Source: Selaginella tamariscina
Taxonomy: Eukaryota > Streptophyta > Lycopodiopsida > Selaginellales > Selaginellaceae
Direction of reading: 5' to 3'
Length of the DNA stretch: 64,000 nt
NCBI GenBank assembly: GCA_003024785.1
Contig: PUQB01000192.1
Location: forward strand, 92,011-156,010
The position numbers were made by a program, and so were the translations under genes. The notes beneath the pieces were generated by a model. That model saw nothing but the letters and a program-made list of their open reading frames with translations, was not told the DNA's origin and did not search any database. Positions 10,823 through 22,670 of the stretch are shown one piece after another; the stretch's first letter is position 1; every line of letters begins with the position of its first letter.

Positions 10823-12532
10823 TGTCATAGTTTTTTACTATGACTCCTCTTTACTTTGGACGTTGACTGTTGTTACCTACTGTACTATATTGATAAGCCC
10901 TAGGTGTAGAAGAAACAGGCCCACTTAGTGCACTTGGATATTTAGTGATGGTCCGGCCGGGTGTCATTAGGTATTTGCAAGAAACTCTGGGCGAAGCTAG
11001 CACTTCCATCTAGAAAACTCTTACCTTAGTTTTTCGTGTCCCGGTTGGATTAATGGCTAGTTTCGGTGAGTTCGGCATGTCGGATATGCTTAGAAATACC
11101 CCCAGGTTTTGACAGGTTAGGGTTTAGGGGTCGATGGATAACTCACCAAGTATGTTCCCTCTGGGAATGAGATTTTAGTGCTAACCCACTTATGTAAACA
11201 GGAAAACAGGGGGGGCCTCTGTCACATAAATAAGGTAGTATATAGGAGTGAGGGTTCCTGGGTTCACGACTGAGCTCGTTACTCTTCTCCCGGTGCAAGC
11301 TCTAGCTTGTGTCGTTAAGGCACAACCCTCTGTTGTGCTGCCCTAACTTCCAGATGCCAGGGGTACGTCCCACCTTCGGGGTAGCTTACCCTTAACGTTG
11401 GCGAATCCATGCCTGGGAGGTCTTGTCGAAATGCACATTCCAAGAGGCAGAGGTTGAGGCTTGTTTCCAGCCTCCTCCTCCACGTCAAGCTAGGTGTAGC
11501 ACTCACAGCCAAGCAAGGCACATCCGTGTCCTTGTCCAATTGTGGGCGTGGGATCTTGTTTGACAGGTTCACATTACTTGGTTCTTGAGGGTTCATTGAG
11601 GGGTTCTAGAGTTGGCATTTAGGAGCCACATTTGTGGCACTTGGTGCAACTCTCGATCTAAGGGCTATGGCATGATAGCCCACATCGGGGAAGGCAGTGT
11701 CACATGGAGATGTGACATTGGGCTAAACGTCACATGGTACAACGCTCGAGGCACGCCCTTTGGGGTTATGTCATGGGCTTGTCGCCAAGGGGTTGGATAC
11801 TTTAGCAAACAGACATGCTTGTGCTTGCACTAGGGTGCTAAGCCTTGGGCATCCGCTCAAGGGAGGTTAGGTCTCATAATTAGGTGTGCTTTGGCACACT
11901 TGGCTAGGGGAGTGTTCTCCTTGGAATTCAAGGGTTGAACAACCTAAACATGTTAGCAGGAGCCCTTTCGTGAGGCACTCGCAAGGTCATGTGCTTAGGG
12001 TCATCCCAAACCTAGCCTTAGGGAGTTTGCTTAGCAGAACACTCGTGCCCACCTACAGCGCACACTCGTGTCCTCACTAAGTACTAGCCCTAGGTCTAGG
12101 GTATAACTTGGCCACTCAAACCCTTAGGGGTTAGTCGTGATTCAGGGTACCCCTTGTCGCCCTAAAGGGGTTGTACTCCCGGATGAGGGTGATTCCTCAA
12201 GGGGTAAGTGACGATGCCTTGGCTCTGTCATGGGGGTATGTGTGGAACACATGTCTCCTTGATGGGGTTTAGGGCATGAGCATGTCTAGGTCTTCTAGGG
12301 CAAGACCCTAAGTCAACTAGGGTTATCCCTCAAGGGTTTGGGGGTAGACACTCTAGGGAGACTTAGGCTAAACCCTAAGTCTCCTGTCCACTTGGGCATT
12401 AGAGTCTAACCTTAGGGGTCGTTGGGGTTGTTCTGGGAAACTTAGTGTTGCTCACACAAGGTGATGACGCCGAATGGCCACCTGGCAGCCACGTGTTGCC
12501 ACGTGTTGGCCCTTTGGGTTAAAACTCTGACA
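10823..12532 (+). mobile_element. Solo LTR nested in the 7.5-16.5 kb element
   Basis: It is a complete 1.7-kb LTR in opposite orientation to its host element, starting TGTCATAG and ending CTCTGACA. It is flanked on both sides by the perfect 5-bp duplication CTAAG. It inserted after the host element and then lost its interior by LTR-LTR recombination. Confidence 0.9.
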
Positions 12533-12537
12533 CTAAG

Positions 12538-14742
12538 AGGAATCATGAACTAGTGTCTGGTTCATCTAATTGATTTAGTAAGATATCAACCTCCACATAA
12601 ATGTTATCATAACACTGAAGTGTTATATCAACTTCATATTTTAGTTATACCTTATAATTCAATAGATCTCCCCAAACATGAATAAAATATCTAGTTCAGT
12701 ACATTGAACTAAGATACATTATTCACTTAGACACCTAGTAATCCAGAAAGTACTACATTGCCCCTCAAGCAATGTATTGAGAAATGCTCATTTCTCAACT
12801 AACTTGAAAACACGTTTCAAGTTATAACACTAAGGTAGTGCCTTACCAAAGTGTCAAACTCAAGTCTGCTTGAGTCTTTTATTATATGATATGACCACCT
12901 CATGTGATCATAACCAAGTTTCGATATTGAGCGCTCCAAACTCAATATTAAAGAGATACATACTATACTTTGACAAGTCATTTATAATCAATCTTAAAAG
13001 ACTGTCATAAATACTTTCAAAGTTTAAGATATGAATATCTCAATGAATGAGGTGATAGGAAACCTCATATTTTTGACCGATATTGGACCATACGTTACGG
13101 TCATTGTATCAATCATCAAGAAGGGAGACCATCTTCTTGAATTAATCCCGCTACTATCACTTAGAATATTGAACCAAGGTCAAGGAACACCATCAAACCT
13201 TGAGATAGAACCAAAGACTAACCCAAGGAATATAATCAAACCTTGAGTCAAGAATAGTTCTATTTTTCAATATTCTAAAGAACTGAAGATACTACTTTAT
13301 AAGTTCTTTGAGTCCCACATTTGCGACCATGATGCAGTCAAGAAACCGTCTTTTGAATAATCGTATTCGACTCTAAAATGAAATTGTTATTGAAAATCAA
13401 TACAACTTCTAATCTCATCGAACACCGACTCTCTGAGGAGGTACATGCACTTAAACCTCCAAATGTATACCGACTAACTTCCGACTCATTTGACACCACC
13501 ACACATAACTTATTAAACTTAGCAAGTTTCCTTACTTAGTCAATAAGCAGAGTGGAGAATCCCAAATCATGCTCTTCTTAACCAAGGAATCACCCTTGTT
13601 CAAGAGCTTATCCCCACATTGCAAACAACGTTACAGATTTCAAGATTAAAGAGTTAACAATGAAAATGCACAAGTGTGCGCCGAACGCCTTCACTATGCA
13701 AGTCCTTATTACTCAGTAAACTGAAAATGTAAACGTATGTTTCCAACATTACTTTCTGATAGATCATGCCATCTATCCCAAAAGTTGCATTGATAGGGAT
13801 GCAACATTAAATCCGTCTACTGCCAAAATATTATTCTATCCCATTCTTAAGATCCACATGAGATAACTTCATAATCAAGTTAGTTGAGTAGCTAACTTGA
13901 ATACAAAGTGCGCGCCTACAACCAAGGTTTCAAGTTGTACTTTGTTCAAATCAACGACTTGAACTTAGTAAACTATTTCACCTAATGTTACTTGCAGCTA
14001 GCGTCATCAAAGTATTACGTCCATCGACAATACTTTGATTACATTGGATCTTCGAACCAACTGCTTAACATATTCATCATATGTTAATATTCGACATTCC
14101 GTTGTATTATAAGTTCATCACCATAGTCTGCTTCTAGAGTTACACTCTCGGAAACATGCACTATAATAAGAGCTTATTTTACACTTTATGTCAAAATGTA
14201 GTGTTCATTTTATGTTTGAATATGCCCCTTCTCCCGAAGTCAAAGATGCACTTCTGAACATAAGTCTTTCCCCGTTTGAACACTACAGTTGGATCCGATA
14301 TTGAATCTTGACTAAGCCAAAACTCAATGGACATAGTCTGTTCTCAAATCATGTGTTATCCCAAATTCAAACACCTTAAAGAAAAAGAAAAATTTTCAAT
14401 AATGTGTAGAATAGGATATCACAACCACTCACAAGACTTAGTTTGTAAGCCAGAACAAACTAACATGCCTTGTCTTGTGGAAGTAAATGGTAAAGTAACC
14501 TGGACAACCATAAGGTAAAATAACCTGGCATACAACTTGGAAGCTGACTTCCAAGTGCTACCTTCTAAGTCCATAACCCACACCCACTTATGAAGTAGGT
14601 GTACTTGAAGAGTTATAGATCTCAGGACCAACTCTCCACGCAGAATTCAGACATTAGCCGAAAGTGATAGAGTACTTCAAGAATTTAGAACTAACTAAAC
14701 CCTAAAATACACTACACTTTAGGTAGTCCTACTGACCGCAGA
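12538..14742 (-). other. Internal leader region of the long-LTR element, non-coding
   Basis: This is AT-rich sequence without long open frames. The ~120 bp next to the primer site closely match the leader of the chromovirus at 37.78-37.88 kb. A short block near 13,757-13,817 recurs at 55.91 kb and, inverted, at 24.6 kb, inside another gypsy fossil. Confidence 0.55.
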
Positions 14743-14760
14743 GAATAGGCTCCGATACCA
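14743..14760 (-). other. Primer-binding site, initiator Met tRNA type
   Basis: On the minus strand TGGTATCGGAGC lies two bases inside the 5' LTR. It differs by one base from the usual plant initiator-Met primer site TGGTATCAGAGC. Confidence 0.8.
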
Positions 14761-14762
14761 AT

Positions 14763-16480
14763 TGTCAGAGTTTTAACCCAAAGGGCCAACACGTGGCTGC
14801 CAGGTGGCCATTCGGCGTCATCACCCTGTGTGAGCAACGCTAAGTTTCCCAGAACAACCCCAACGACCCCTAGGGTTAGACTCTAATGCCCAAGTGGACA
14901 AGACTTAGGGTTTAGCCTAAGTCTCCCTAGAATGTCTGCCCCCAGAACCCTTGAGGGATAACCCTAGTTGACTTAGGGTTTAGCCTAAGTCTCCCTAGAG
15001 TGTCTACCCCCAAAACCCTTGAGGGATAACCCTAGTTGACTTAGGGTCTTGCCCTAGAAGACCTAGACAGGCTCATGCCCTAACCCCCATCAAGGAGACG
15101 TGTGTTCCACACATACCCCTGACAGAGCTAAGGCATCGTCACTTACCCCTTGAGGAATCACCCTCATCCGGGAGTACAACCCCTTTAGGGCGACAAGGGG
15201 TACCCTGAACCACGACTAACCCCTAAGGGTTTGAGTGGCCAAGTTATACCCTAGACCTAGGGCTAGTACTTAGTGAGGACACGAGTGTGCGCCGTAGGCG
15301 ACACGAGTGTTCTGCTAAGCAAACTCCCTAAGGCTAGGTTTGGGATAACCCTAAGCACATGACCTTGCGAGTGCCTCACGAAAGGGCTTCTGCTAACTTT
15401 AGGTTGTTCAACCCTGATTCCAAGGAGAACACTCCCCTAGCCAAGTGTGCCAAAGCACACCTAGTTATGAGACCTAACCTCCCTTGAGCGGATGCCCAAG
15501 GCTTAGCACCCTAGTGCAAGCACAAGCATGCTGTTTGCTAAGTATCCAACCCCTTGGACAAGCCCATGACATAACCCCAAAGGGCGTGCCTCGGTTGTAC
15601 CATGTGACGTTTAGCCCAGTGTCACATCTCCATGTGACACTGCCTTCCCGATGTGGGCTATCATGCCATAGCCCTTAGATTCAAGAGTTGCACCAAGTAC
15701 CACAAACGTGGCCTAAATGCCAACTCTAGAACCCCTCAATGAACCCTCAGGAACCAGGTAACGTGAACCTGTCAAACAAGATCCCACGCCCACAGTTGGA
15801 CAAGGACACGATGTGCCTGCTTGCTGTGAGTGTGTGCTACACCTAGCTTGACGTGGAGGAGGAGGCTGGAGACAAGCCTCAACCTCTGCCTCTTGGAACG
15901 TGCATCCCGACAAGACCTCCCAGGCATGGATTCGCCAACGTTAAGGGTAAGCTACCCCGAAGGTGGGACGTACCCCTGGCATCTGGAAGTTAGGGCGGCA
16001 CAACAGAGGGTTGTACCTTAACGACACAAGCTGAAGCTTGCACCGGCAGAAGAGCAACGAACTCATTCATGAACCCAGGAGCTCTCCTACGTATACTCTA
16101 CCTTATTTATGTGACGGAGCCCCCCCCCCCTCTTTTCCTGTATGTGTTAGTGGGCTGGCACTGAATTTAGCCCCTTAGATAAATTAGCAATATGAGCCTT
16201 AACTACCCTTACTCCTACCCCTAAACCCTACCCAAGGGGGTGGGGGTTTTAGGGCGTGGGTTAGGGCAACCCTAGGGTTAGGTCAACCCTAGGGGTGTTC
16301 CTAACCCTACTTAACACGCCGAACTCATCTGCAAAGACCAATCAGCCTATTCGGGACGTCAAAATTGGGGGTGGGTTTTCTAGAAGGTAAATGCTACCTT
16401 CGCTTAGAGTTTCTCGCGACATCTAAAGATAGCCGGCCAGACTACCCTAAACACCTAAGTGCACTAAGCGGGGCTGTTTT
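14763..16480 (-). repeat. 5' LTR of the 7.5-16.5 kb element, outer end missing
   Basis: It aligns with the LTR at 7460-9272 from its TGTCAGAG start to GCGGGGCTGTTTT, then stops abruptly at a run of CCCTAAA units. Confidence 0.85.
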
Positions 16481-16527
16481 AAACCCTAAACCCTAAACCC
16501 TAACCCTAAACCCTAACCCTAAACCCC
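16481..16527. repeat. Interstitial telomeric repeat at an LTR breakpoint
   Basis: About seven CCCTAAA/CCCTAA units follow the truncated LTR directly, with no intervening sequence. They are followed by unrelated direct repeats. Confidence 0.85.
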
Positions 16528-17000
16528 GGACAAGGTAAAGATAACCAAGTGCCCCAGCAGGCCAAAGCAGAGCTCGGACTCACTGGAGCACCAAAAAAGT
16601 TCGGCTGCAGCCACTAGCCAGCGGCACAAGAAATGTGCCACCAAGAGAGCAACCACAACCGTTTTGGTCTTGAGCACGAGCGCCGAATGTAGAGTCCATG
16701 CTCGGACGAGGCCGAAGAAGAACCCATCTCGGACAGCCACCTCAGGGGAGACACGAGGCCTACAATTTGAGGTGGCTGATGCATACTCATGGCCGAACTG
16801 AGAGTGAAGGGCTACCAAAGGCATTCCCCAACCCCAGTCGGGCTGCATTTTGGACAAGGTAAAGATAACCAAGCACCCCAGCAAGCCAAAGCAGAGCTCG
16901 GACTCACTGGAGCACCAAAAAAGTTCGGCTGCAGCCACTAGCTAGCGGCACAAGAAATGTGCCACCAAGAGAGCAACCACAACCGATTTGGTCTTCAATA
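16528..17000. repeat. Direct repeat, two ~150-bp copies 324 bp apart
   Basis: The block starting CGGACAAGGTAAAGATAACC recurs at about 16,853 with few differences, through CGGCACAAGAAATGTGCCACC to the CACAACCG segment. The sequence between is unique. No gene is recognised; the open frame across it on the minus strand is a by-product of the repeat. Confidence 0.8.
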
Positions 17001-17149
17001 TGAGCACCGAAATACTTGAAACTCTGTGTCGATTTCCCCATCATACTTTGCTTCCACGACATGAAGGTGCCGGCCTACGCAACGGCATTGCCAACACCAA
17101 TTCATCTCGGACTGCATTTCGGACAAAGAGCTCGGGCACAAGTCACAAG

Positions 17150-17231
17150 TCACTTATATACTATACCTTATTTCCGTCACGGAGCCCCCCCCCCCTTTTT
17201 CCTATCCTAACTATTGGGCTGGCACGAAATT
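17150..17231 (-). repeat. LTR core fragment (TATA-like motif plus poly-C)
   Basis: ACTATACCTTATTTCCGTCAC, then a run of eleven C, then GGGCTGGCACGAAAT matches the promoter-like core of the LTR family. The flanks do not match. It is an old fragment or a distant subfamily. Confidence 0.55.
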
Positions 17232-18200
17232 GTCATCCCAGAGGAAATTCGGATAGGGCACAAAACTTATTAAGAAGTTTAAGGGGCCGTGCGGTAATTA
17301 GCGAATATCAGACGGCACAGATATCGAAACGGAGATCGGGCAACATGGGCTCGTAGATCCGGCCGAGGGCTACGGAAAGACATCAAAAACACCAAAATGG
17401 GAGTCCGGACAGGCGACTTACGTGCGAAAAACGCTGTAGACCGTCGCCATAAATTTAATTAGCCCTTGCAAGCGGCGGGGCCACGGAATCACACACAGAA
17501 ATCTGTAGAAACATCGGATTTCTAGTGGTAGATCCGGCCGTGGGCTTCGCAAAGACACCAAAAACACCAAAAACGGAGTTCAAACGGGCGACTTACGCAC
17601 GAAAAACGCTCCGGTCCGTCGCCATAAAGTTAATTAGCCCTTGCAAGCGGCCGGGCCATAGAAACGCATGTAGAAAACTGCAGAAACATCAGACCACTGC
17701 GATTCCGCATCGGTCTCGAAGATCGGGCCGATCCACCCGAGACAGATGTGAAATGACTCAAAAATTCAAAAGGACCAAGGAGACATTGAAATAAGAATTC
17801 GGGCCGTCAGAAACCGGGAGATCCAGGCCGTTCAACAGGTGGAGAAACGTTGCAGACCGTTCGCCGGATTTAATTAAGAAGTTTAAATGGATTAAGAAGT
17901 TTAAATCCAGACGAGACGGTTCCAACGGAACCAAAACTACGAGAGACGGACAGATGTACCGCACGGAAACTGCGGCAAACGTTGCTGACCGTTCGCCGGA
18001 TTTAATTAACAAGTTTAACGAGGTGTGCAGTATTTAGCGAATATCAGACAACGCAAATATCCAAACGGAGATCGGACAACTTGGGCTCGTAGATCCGGCC
18101 GAGGGCTACGAACCAAACCCAAATACGCCAAAAACGGAGTCCGGACGGGCGAGTTACGCGGGAGAAACGCGGGTTCGTCGTGACGTGGCAATTTGACCTG
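17232..18200. repeat. Degenerate tandem satellite, ~180-bp units
   Basis: The motif TAGATCCGGCC..GGGCT recurs near 17,353, 17,529 and 18,090. It comes with companion motifs (GTCCGGACRGGCGA, AAAAACGCT, CCGTCGCCATAAA, TTAATTA). Spacing is about 178 bp where units are intact. The same motifs reappear at 20.13-20.64 kb beyond the Helitron. The short open frames in both directions are not convincing genes. Confidence 0.65.
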
Positions 18201-18229
18201 GGGATTGGGGAGGCAACCACATGGCACAT

Positions 18230-18720
18230 GGGCTGCCACATCGGCCCTGACTTTAGGGTTAGGGGTTAGGGTTGTGCGGTTTCACCTAGGGCTTGGAGAA
18301 CCGAGCCCGTGCCACTAGGGTTTACACGTTAGCATGGACCTTGGGGTTTAGGGTTGGTGGGCATGACCTAGGGACGGGAGGAGACTCTGGCACATGGACT
18401 TTAGGGTTAGGGTTGCCATGTCAGCACAGACCCTATGGTTAGGTTTAGGGTTGCCACATCAGCACGGACTTAGGGTTTTGGGTTTAGGGTTCGTCGTGAC
18501 GTGGCAATTTGACCTGGGCATTTGGGAGGCAAGCACGTGGCATGGCAAGTAGTGTTTTCGGCTTTTCGGAGTTGGAGTTTTGGTATCTTGGGTTCTGGAG
18601 TTCGGACTTGGGCCTTTGGATTTGGCAATTAGTGTTTTCGGCTTTTCGGACATAAGTCCAAGTCGTTGGCCAGGTCAGGGTTTAGGAGAAGGTTAGGACA
18701 TAGTACAGGTTAGGGTTAAA
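18230..18720. repeat. Degenerate telomere-like TTTAGGG/TTAGGG sequence
   Basis: TTAGGG- and TTTAGGG-type words are interspersed with GCCACATCAGCAC and GACGTGGCAATTTG words. Two partial copies of a ~300-bp unit are visible (GTCGTGACGTGGCAATTTGACC at 18,178 and 18,490). It looks subtelomeric in style. Confidence 0.6.
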
Positions 18721-18785
18721 GCGAATGATTAGAGGCATCGGGGGTTAATAACCCTCGACCTATTCTCAAACTTTAAATAGGTAGG
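18717..18785 (+). repeat. Left member of a ~68-bp inverted pair
   Basis: AAAGCGAATGATTAGAGGCA and following bases are the near-perfect reverse complement of 22,671-22,736. The pair brackets the Helitron segment. Confidence 0.85.
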
Positions 18786-18899
18786 GTGTGGTATTTTGTT
18801 TTCAAACTTAGGTATTCGGATTAGGGACTTGGTATTTAGTATTTGGGATACTAAGTTCGGTTGTGGAACTTTTTACGGGAATTCATTCTTCCTGGTGGA

Positions 18900-20100
18900 A
18901 TGGAATTGTTGGGAAACGTGTTGCACTATGTTGTGAGATACGAAGTGCAGAATAGGGTTCTCTACACACACACATTATTCTCTGGGTGGATGGTGCTGAT
19001 CTGGAACGTGTGACAAATGAGATACAGGCGTATGTTCCATCGGATTTTGATGTTGAAGGTAATGCTGTACAACCTGAATCTGAGGAGGACAGGAAGCTGT
19101 TGAACCTTGTGCTTAGAAGGCAAATGCATAGATGCCGTCAGGGTGGTTGTGTTATTAATAACCATTGCAAGTACGGTTTTCCATTCAAACCGTACATGTC
19201 TACTGAAGCAAGTTTGAATAAGAAAACAAACATGTGGGAGTACTTAGGCCACGCAATGAAGATAGGAATGTTGTTCAGTACCATGCTAGATTGCTTTCTA
19301 TATGGGGTGCGCACATGAACATACAGCGGATTACAGATTCTGCATGGGCCCTATACCTCTTGAAGTATGCGATGAAGTCCGAACCTTCTGCTCCTATTAG
19401 CATAGACACATCAGATGCCGTTAGTCTTGGTTTGGGAGGAATGGATGATGTCACTTTGAAGCTTGTATCATCAATGGTGTTTGTGAAGCCCGTATCTGCT
19501 TCTGAAGCAGCTGTTATGCCTACAGATTCCGCTGATTGAGAGGTCAGAAGCAGTGAGTATATAGATTCTTCACCTCACGTAGGTAAAGAGTGACTAACTC
19601 GAGGAAGCCTATAATGGCGAATGTTCAAAAGTATGTAGCCAGGCCTGCTGTTCTTGAGTCTCTACTTTCTATGAATACTTTTCAAACTATTCAATTCGAC
19701 CACAGTCATTTCAGAACAAAGCAGGAGTGAGGCTTGTTGGCGTTGATAGCCTAGGGAACAATGTCTATGAGTGTAACAAGGTGGTTAGATTCTCGCATTA
19801 TGATCCAGTGTACCAAACGGAAGAGTACTTCTACAATATGTTGCTGAGGAAGGTGAGCATATTTTTGTGCTTCCAATGCTGTGCTATTTTGATTGATAAC
19901 TTGTTATTGACACAATTACATTGTCAATGTAGGTGCCATTTCGAAAGGAAGCAGAGCTATTGACGATCCAAGTTGAATTGAGGACAGAAGGTTGACACAG
20001 TACTTTGACGAGTGCGTTGCAAGAAAGTTTATAGACAGTGAGGAGAAACTTATGGAGGAAATGGATAGGTATGGGAGAGAGATGCTAAAGACAGATCAAC
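18900..20100 (+). pseudogene. Helitron Rep/helicase-like N-terminal region, broken
   Basis: Helitron transposases join an HUH-type Rep nuclease to a Pif1 helicase. Blocks in order: RYEVQNRVLYTHTH with the HUH-like HTH, ILWVDGADLERV, the cysteine segment QMHRCRQGGCVINNHCKYGF, NVVQYHARLLSIWGAHMN, and the catalytic-tyrosine segment YLLKYAMKSEP, then KPVSASEAAV and KYVARPAVLESL. A plausible 80-nt intron (19,853-19,932) joins MLLRK to VPFRKEAELL. Frame changes near 18,980 and 19,240 and stops after 19,530 break it. No Pif1 helicase motifs follow; the sequence passes into satellite after about 20,130. Helitron termini (TC and CTRR hairpin) were not identified. Confidence 0.85.
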
Positions 20101-20129
20101 AGGTGCAAAGTCTTGTGAACAAAGTAGTT

Positions 20130-20640
20130 ACACTATTAGTAAAATATTAGCGGATATGAGACAGAAAATGGAGATCGGAGTAAGTGGTTGGTAGATCTGG
20201 ACAAGGGCTTTTCAAAGACTCCAAAAAACGCTAGGAACAGGTGTTGGTACGGGGAGTTATGCGGAAAAAGCGCTGTCCACCGTCGGTTTTGTTTAATTAC
20301 GCAGATTAACAACGGTTAGACGATTAGTAATATAAGCGGATCTGAGACAGAAAATAGAGATCGGACTGAATGGGTTAGTAGATCTGGACGAGCTCGTCCC
20401 AACGACACCAAGACTATGAAAATGGATGTCATCAGAAAGACCTGAGTGCGAAAATCAACGTGTACCGTCCATTGGACTTAATCATATGTTTAAGCAGGAT
20501 TACCGTATTTAGCGAATATTAGGCAGAAGAAAGATCGGAATTGAAGTCGGTCAGAACGTGTTTGTAGGTGACATCGAGGGCCGTTCATTGAGTAAAAAAA
20601 AACTGGAAACGGTTGTGTGGATAGTGAGTTAATTTAAACA
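20130..20640. repeat. Diverged satellite units, same family as 17.2-18.2 kb
   Basis: TAGATCTGGAC, AAAGCGCTGTCCACCGTCGG, AATATAAGCGGATCTGAGAC and CCGTCCATTGGACTTAATCA recur at ~180-bp spacing. The Helitron Rep fragment therefore sits between two satellite blocks. Confidence 0.55.
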
Positions 20641-20675
20641 ATTTGTTTCCTTGAAAGAAACCTTTACAAACGAAT

Positions 20676-20882
20676 TTACTTTTTATTCTTTGATTTCTTT
20701 GGCTTACCGTCTTCAATATTGTCTTCATCAGCTTGTCTTTTATTCTTTTTTACCTTCTCCACTGTTGTTGTTATGTCCTCTGTTTTGACAGTTGGTAAGA
20801 TAGCTACCACGGGTGGTTCAACTTTGGTATTGCTCTTTTGTTCTTCCTTGGATGTTTTAGCAGGTTGTAGATAGTCTTTCAT
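20676..20882 (-). CDS. Lys-rich 68-residue open frame, possible last exon
   Basis: ATG-started (MKDYLQPAKTSKEEQKSNTK) and ending in a basic tail (KPKKSKNKK). It could be the C-terminal exon of a nuclear protein. One candidate is the RPA-like protein some Helitrons carry, but no diagnostic motif is present. I do not recognise it. Confidence 0.25.
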   Translation of the reverse strand: MKDYLQPAKTSKEEQKSNTKVEPPVVAILPTVKTEDITTTVEKVKKNKRQADEDNIEDGKPKKSKNKK

Positions 20883-22670
20883 TCCCAGGATTGTTAAATA
20901 TTACCAATGTGTAGTAGTAGAGGTTAGGGTTAAGGTCAATACCCTATGGTAGGAAGCGCAGTCCAAGGACCTCGAACTCTTTATACAAGTTGATTTGATA
21001 AATTGACTTGATAAACTTATTAAATCTAATAGACATGTTTACATGTCTTCATGATATACTTTTGTTTGCAAAGTAAAATGCAAATAAATCAGTCTTTTTT
21101 AAAAAAAATTGATCTGTTGAATTGACTTGGACATTCGTTCTTACAAAGTAGTTTTAAACATTTAAGCATTAATATGCATATAAATATGTATATTACTGGT
21201 AAAAAACACGCTCCATGTGTAAAAAGTTTTTTAAAAAAAACGTGCTTTCTATACTTATGAATAAAAAATTAGTCATAAGTGAAACTAATGGTTTTTTTAT
21301 TAAAAAAACTATTACGTTTATAATTTTATCGAAACGTGATAAAATTTATATTTTACAAATTACATAAACAGGGTTGTTGTGTAATTTAATAAGCGTTTTT
21401 TTTAAAAAGGTATTATACACGTAGCGTGTGAATAAAAGTTTTTTTAAAAAACATAATATATATATTAAAAAAAACTCATTAGCAAACATTAGTTTGCATG
21501 TAGATATGAATATTCCAAGGAATATTATAATCTATTATATCGGATATTCTAGAAAAAGAATATTCTAGAAAATACACACGAATATTCGTACGAGAATATT
21601 CAAATCTTTTGAAATATACCAATATTCTTGTAAGAATATTCGGATATTATTAGAAGAATATCCTAATATACAGAGCTGGCCAAACAGAGTAACATAATAC
21701 CCTAATTAAAGGGTCTTGCCCTAAACCAAATCCGTGTGTTAAGGTTTTGGCTATGGCGGAGGCTACACGGGCGGCTGTGTGTTTCCAGCAGATGAGTTCG
21801 ACATGGGCAGCTTCTATTCATATGTGGCAACCACCATAGAGTGTCGATTCACGCTAAAGGTGTGTGTATTTTCCATTAAACATATGTGGGATAAATACAT
21901 GATATATGTGTCTATTTTGTGCTCTGGAGGAGATTTAAACCAACGGTTTATAACATATAAACCCTCTTGGACCAGATTAAGCGGTGGATACAGTATCCCA
22001 CGTTTAACATGTGGCCGAACAATTTTTTGAACCGTATGTATGTGTATGGGTTTTGTATGAGCGTTTTGCTTCCTGGACACTCGGACTTTTGCTGTACAAA
22101 GCCCGCTTGTTTACTCCTGCCACGCACCACGTATGTATGTGTCTATGCTCTCTGTATATCCCTGATTGATAACAGTTTGCAGACGACAATATGAATGAAG
22201 CAATGGTCGTTCTAAACTTCAGAAATCCGGGTTTTATTTATATACTCCCAGATAACAACTCCACAGTGACTCTGCATTTTAGGTTCCTTAGTGTTCTTAG
22301 AAGATAGGACATTCTGATACGTACACAGGCCCGAACAAAGTACCGAATGCCTATGCATTGTTTGTTCATGCTAGTTAGCTTATGTAATAAGCTTAGAACA
22401 CAGATGTTCTTTATGCTAACGTGTTCTTACTTTGCTGTTGGCTGCAGGTACGTTCGGACTACCCTGCGTGCGTGTTTGTGATATTTTGTTAAATATACTA
22501 TGTTATGCTCAATATGGAGACACTGTCACCACCGGGGTTTACCGGCTAGCTTCGGCTTCCACTGGTCTTGTGATAGACAGTAGTTTCACCGCTTCTCCTT
22601 AACCAAAAATGGCCCACTTGGAGCTCGGATTCCGCTGCCGGGGTTCACCGAAGCAACCCCGGCGCCCTGC
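20883..22670. other. AT-rich non-coding stretch
   Basis: 21.0-21.7 kb has many palindromic GAATATTC-like words and poly-A/T runs. 21.7-22.2 kb has several overlapping short frames on both strands, none with a recognisable domain. Confidence 0.5.

Larger units (their letters stand above)
7460..16480 (-). mobile_element. Ty3/gypsy-related element with long LTRs and no readable coding region, broken
   Basis: The 3' LTR is on the left (7460-9272) and the 5' LTR on the right (14763-16480, incomplete at its outer end). The primer-binding site, polypurine tract and leader match those of the chromovirus at 31662-38872. The internal 5.5 kb minus the nested solo LTR (about 3.8 kb) shows no gag, protease, reverse transcriptase or integrase motif. 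A short stretch just inside the 3' LTR resembles the region where the chromovirus integrase ends. It is therefore either a non-autonomous relative or heavily decayed. The two LTRs are similar by eye over their shared length, with scattered differences, so it is of moderate age. Confidence 0.75.

Noticed and set aside
15830-16021. Recurrent 63-93-residue peptide containing TPSLTWRRRLETSLN
   Set aside because: It appears in every long LTR at the same position (8529, 11,315-11,596 minus, 15,830), without conservation beyond DNA identity; it is part of the LTR.
16519-16938. 139-residue minus-strand frame over the direct repeat
   Set aside because: The frame is open because the ~150-bp repeat recurs at 324 bp, a multiple of three; the same peptide is repeated and no domain is seen.
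21750-22200. Possible short gene starting MAEATRAAV
   Set aside because: It stops after under 30 codons, and no splice partner or domain could be found.
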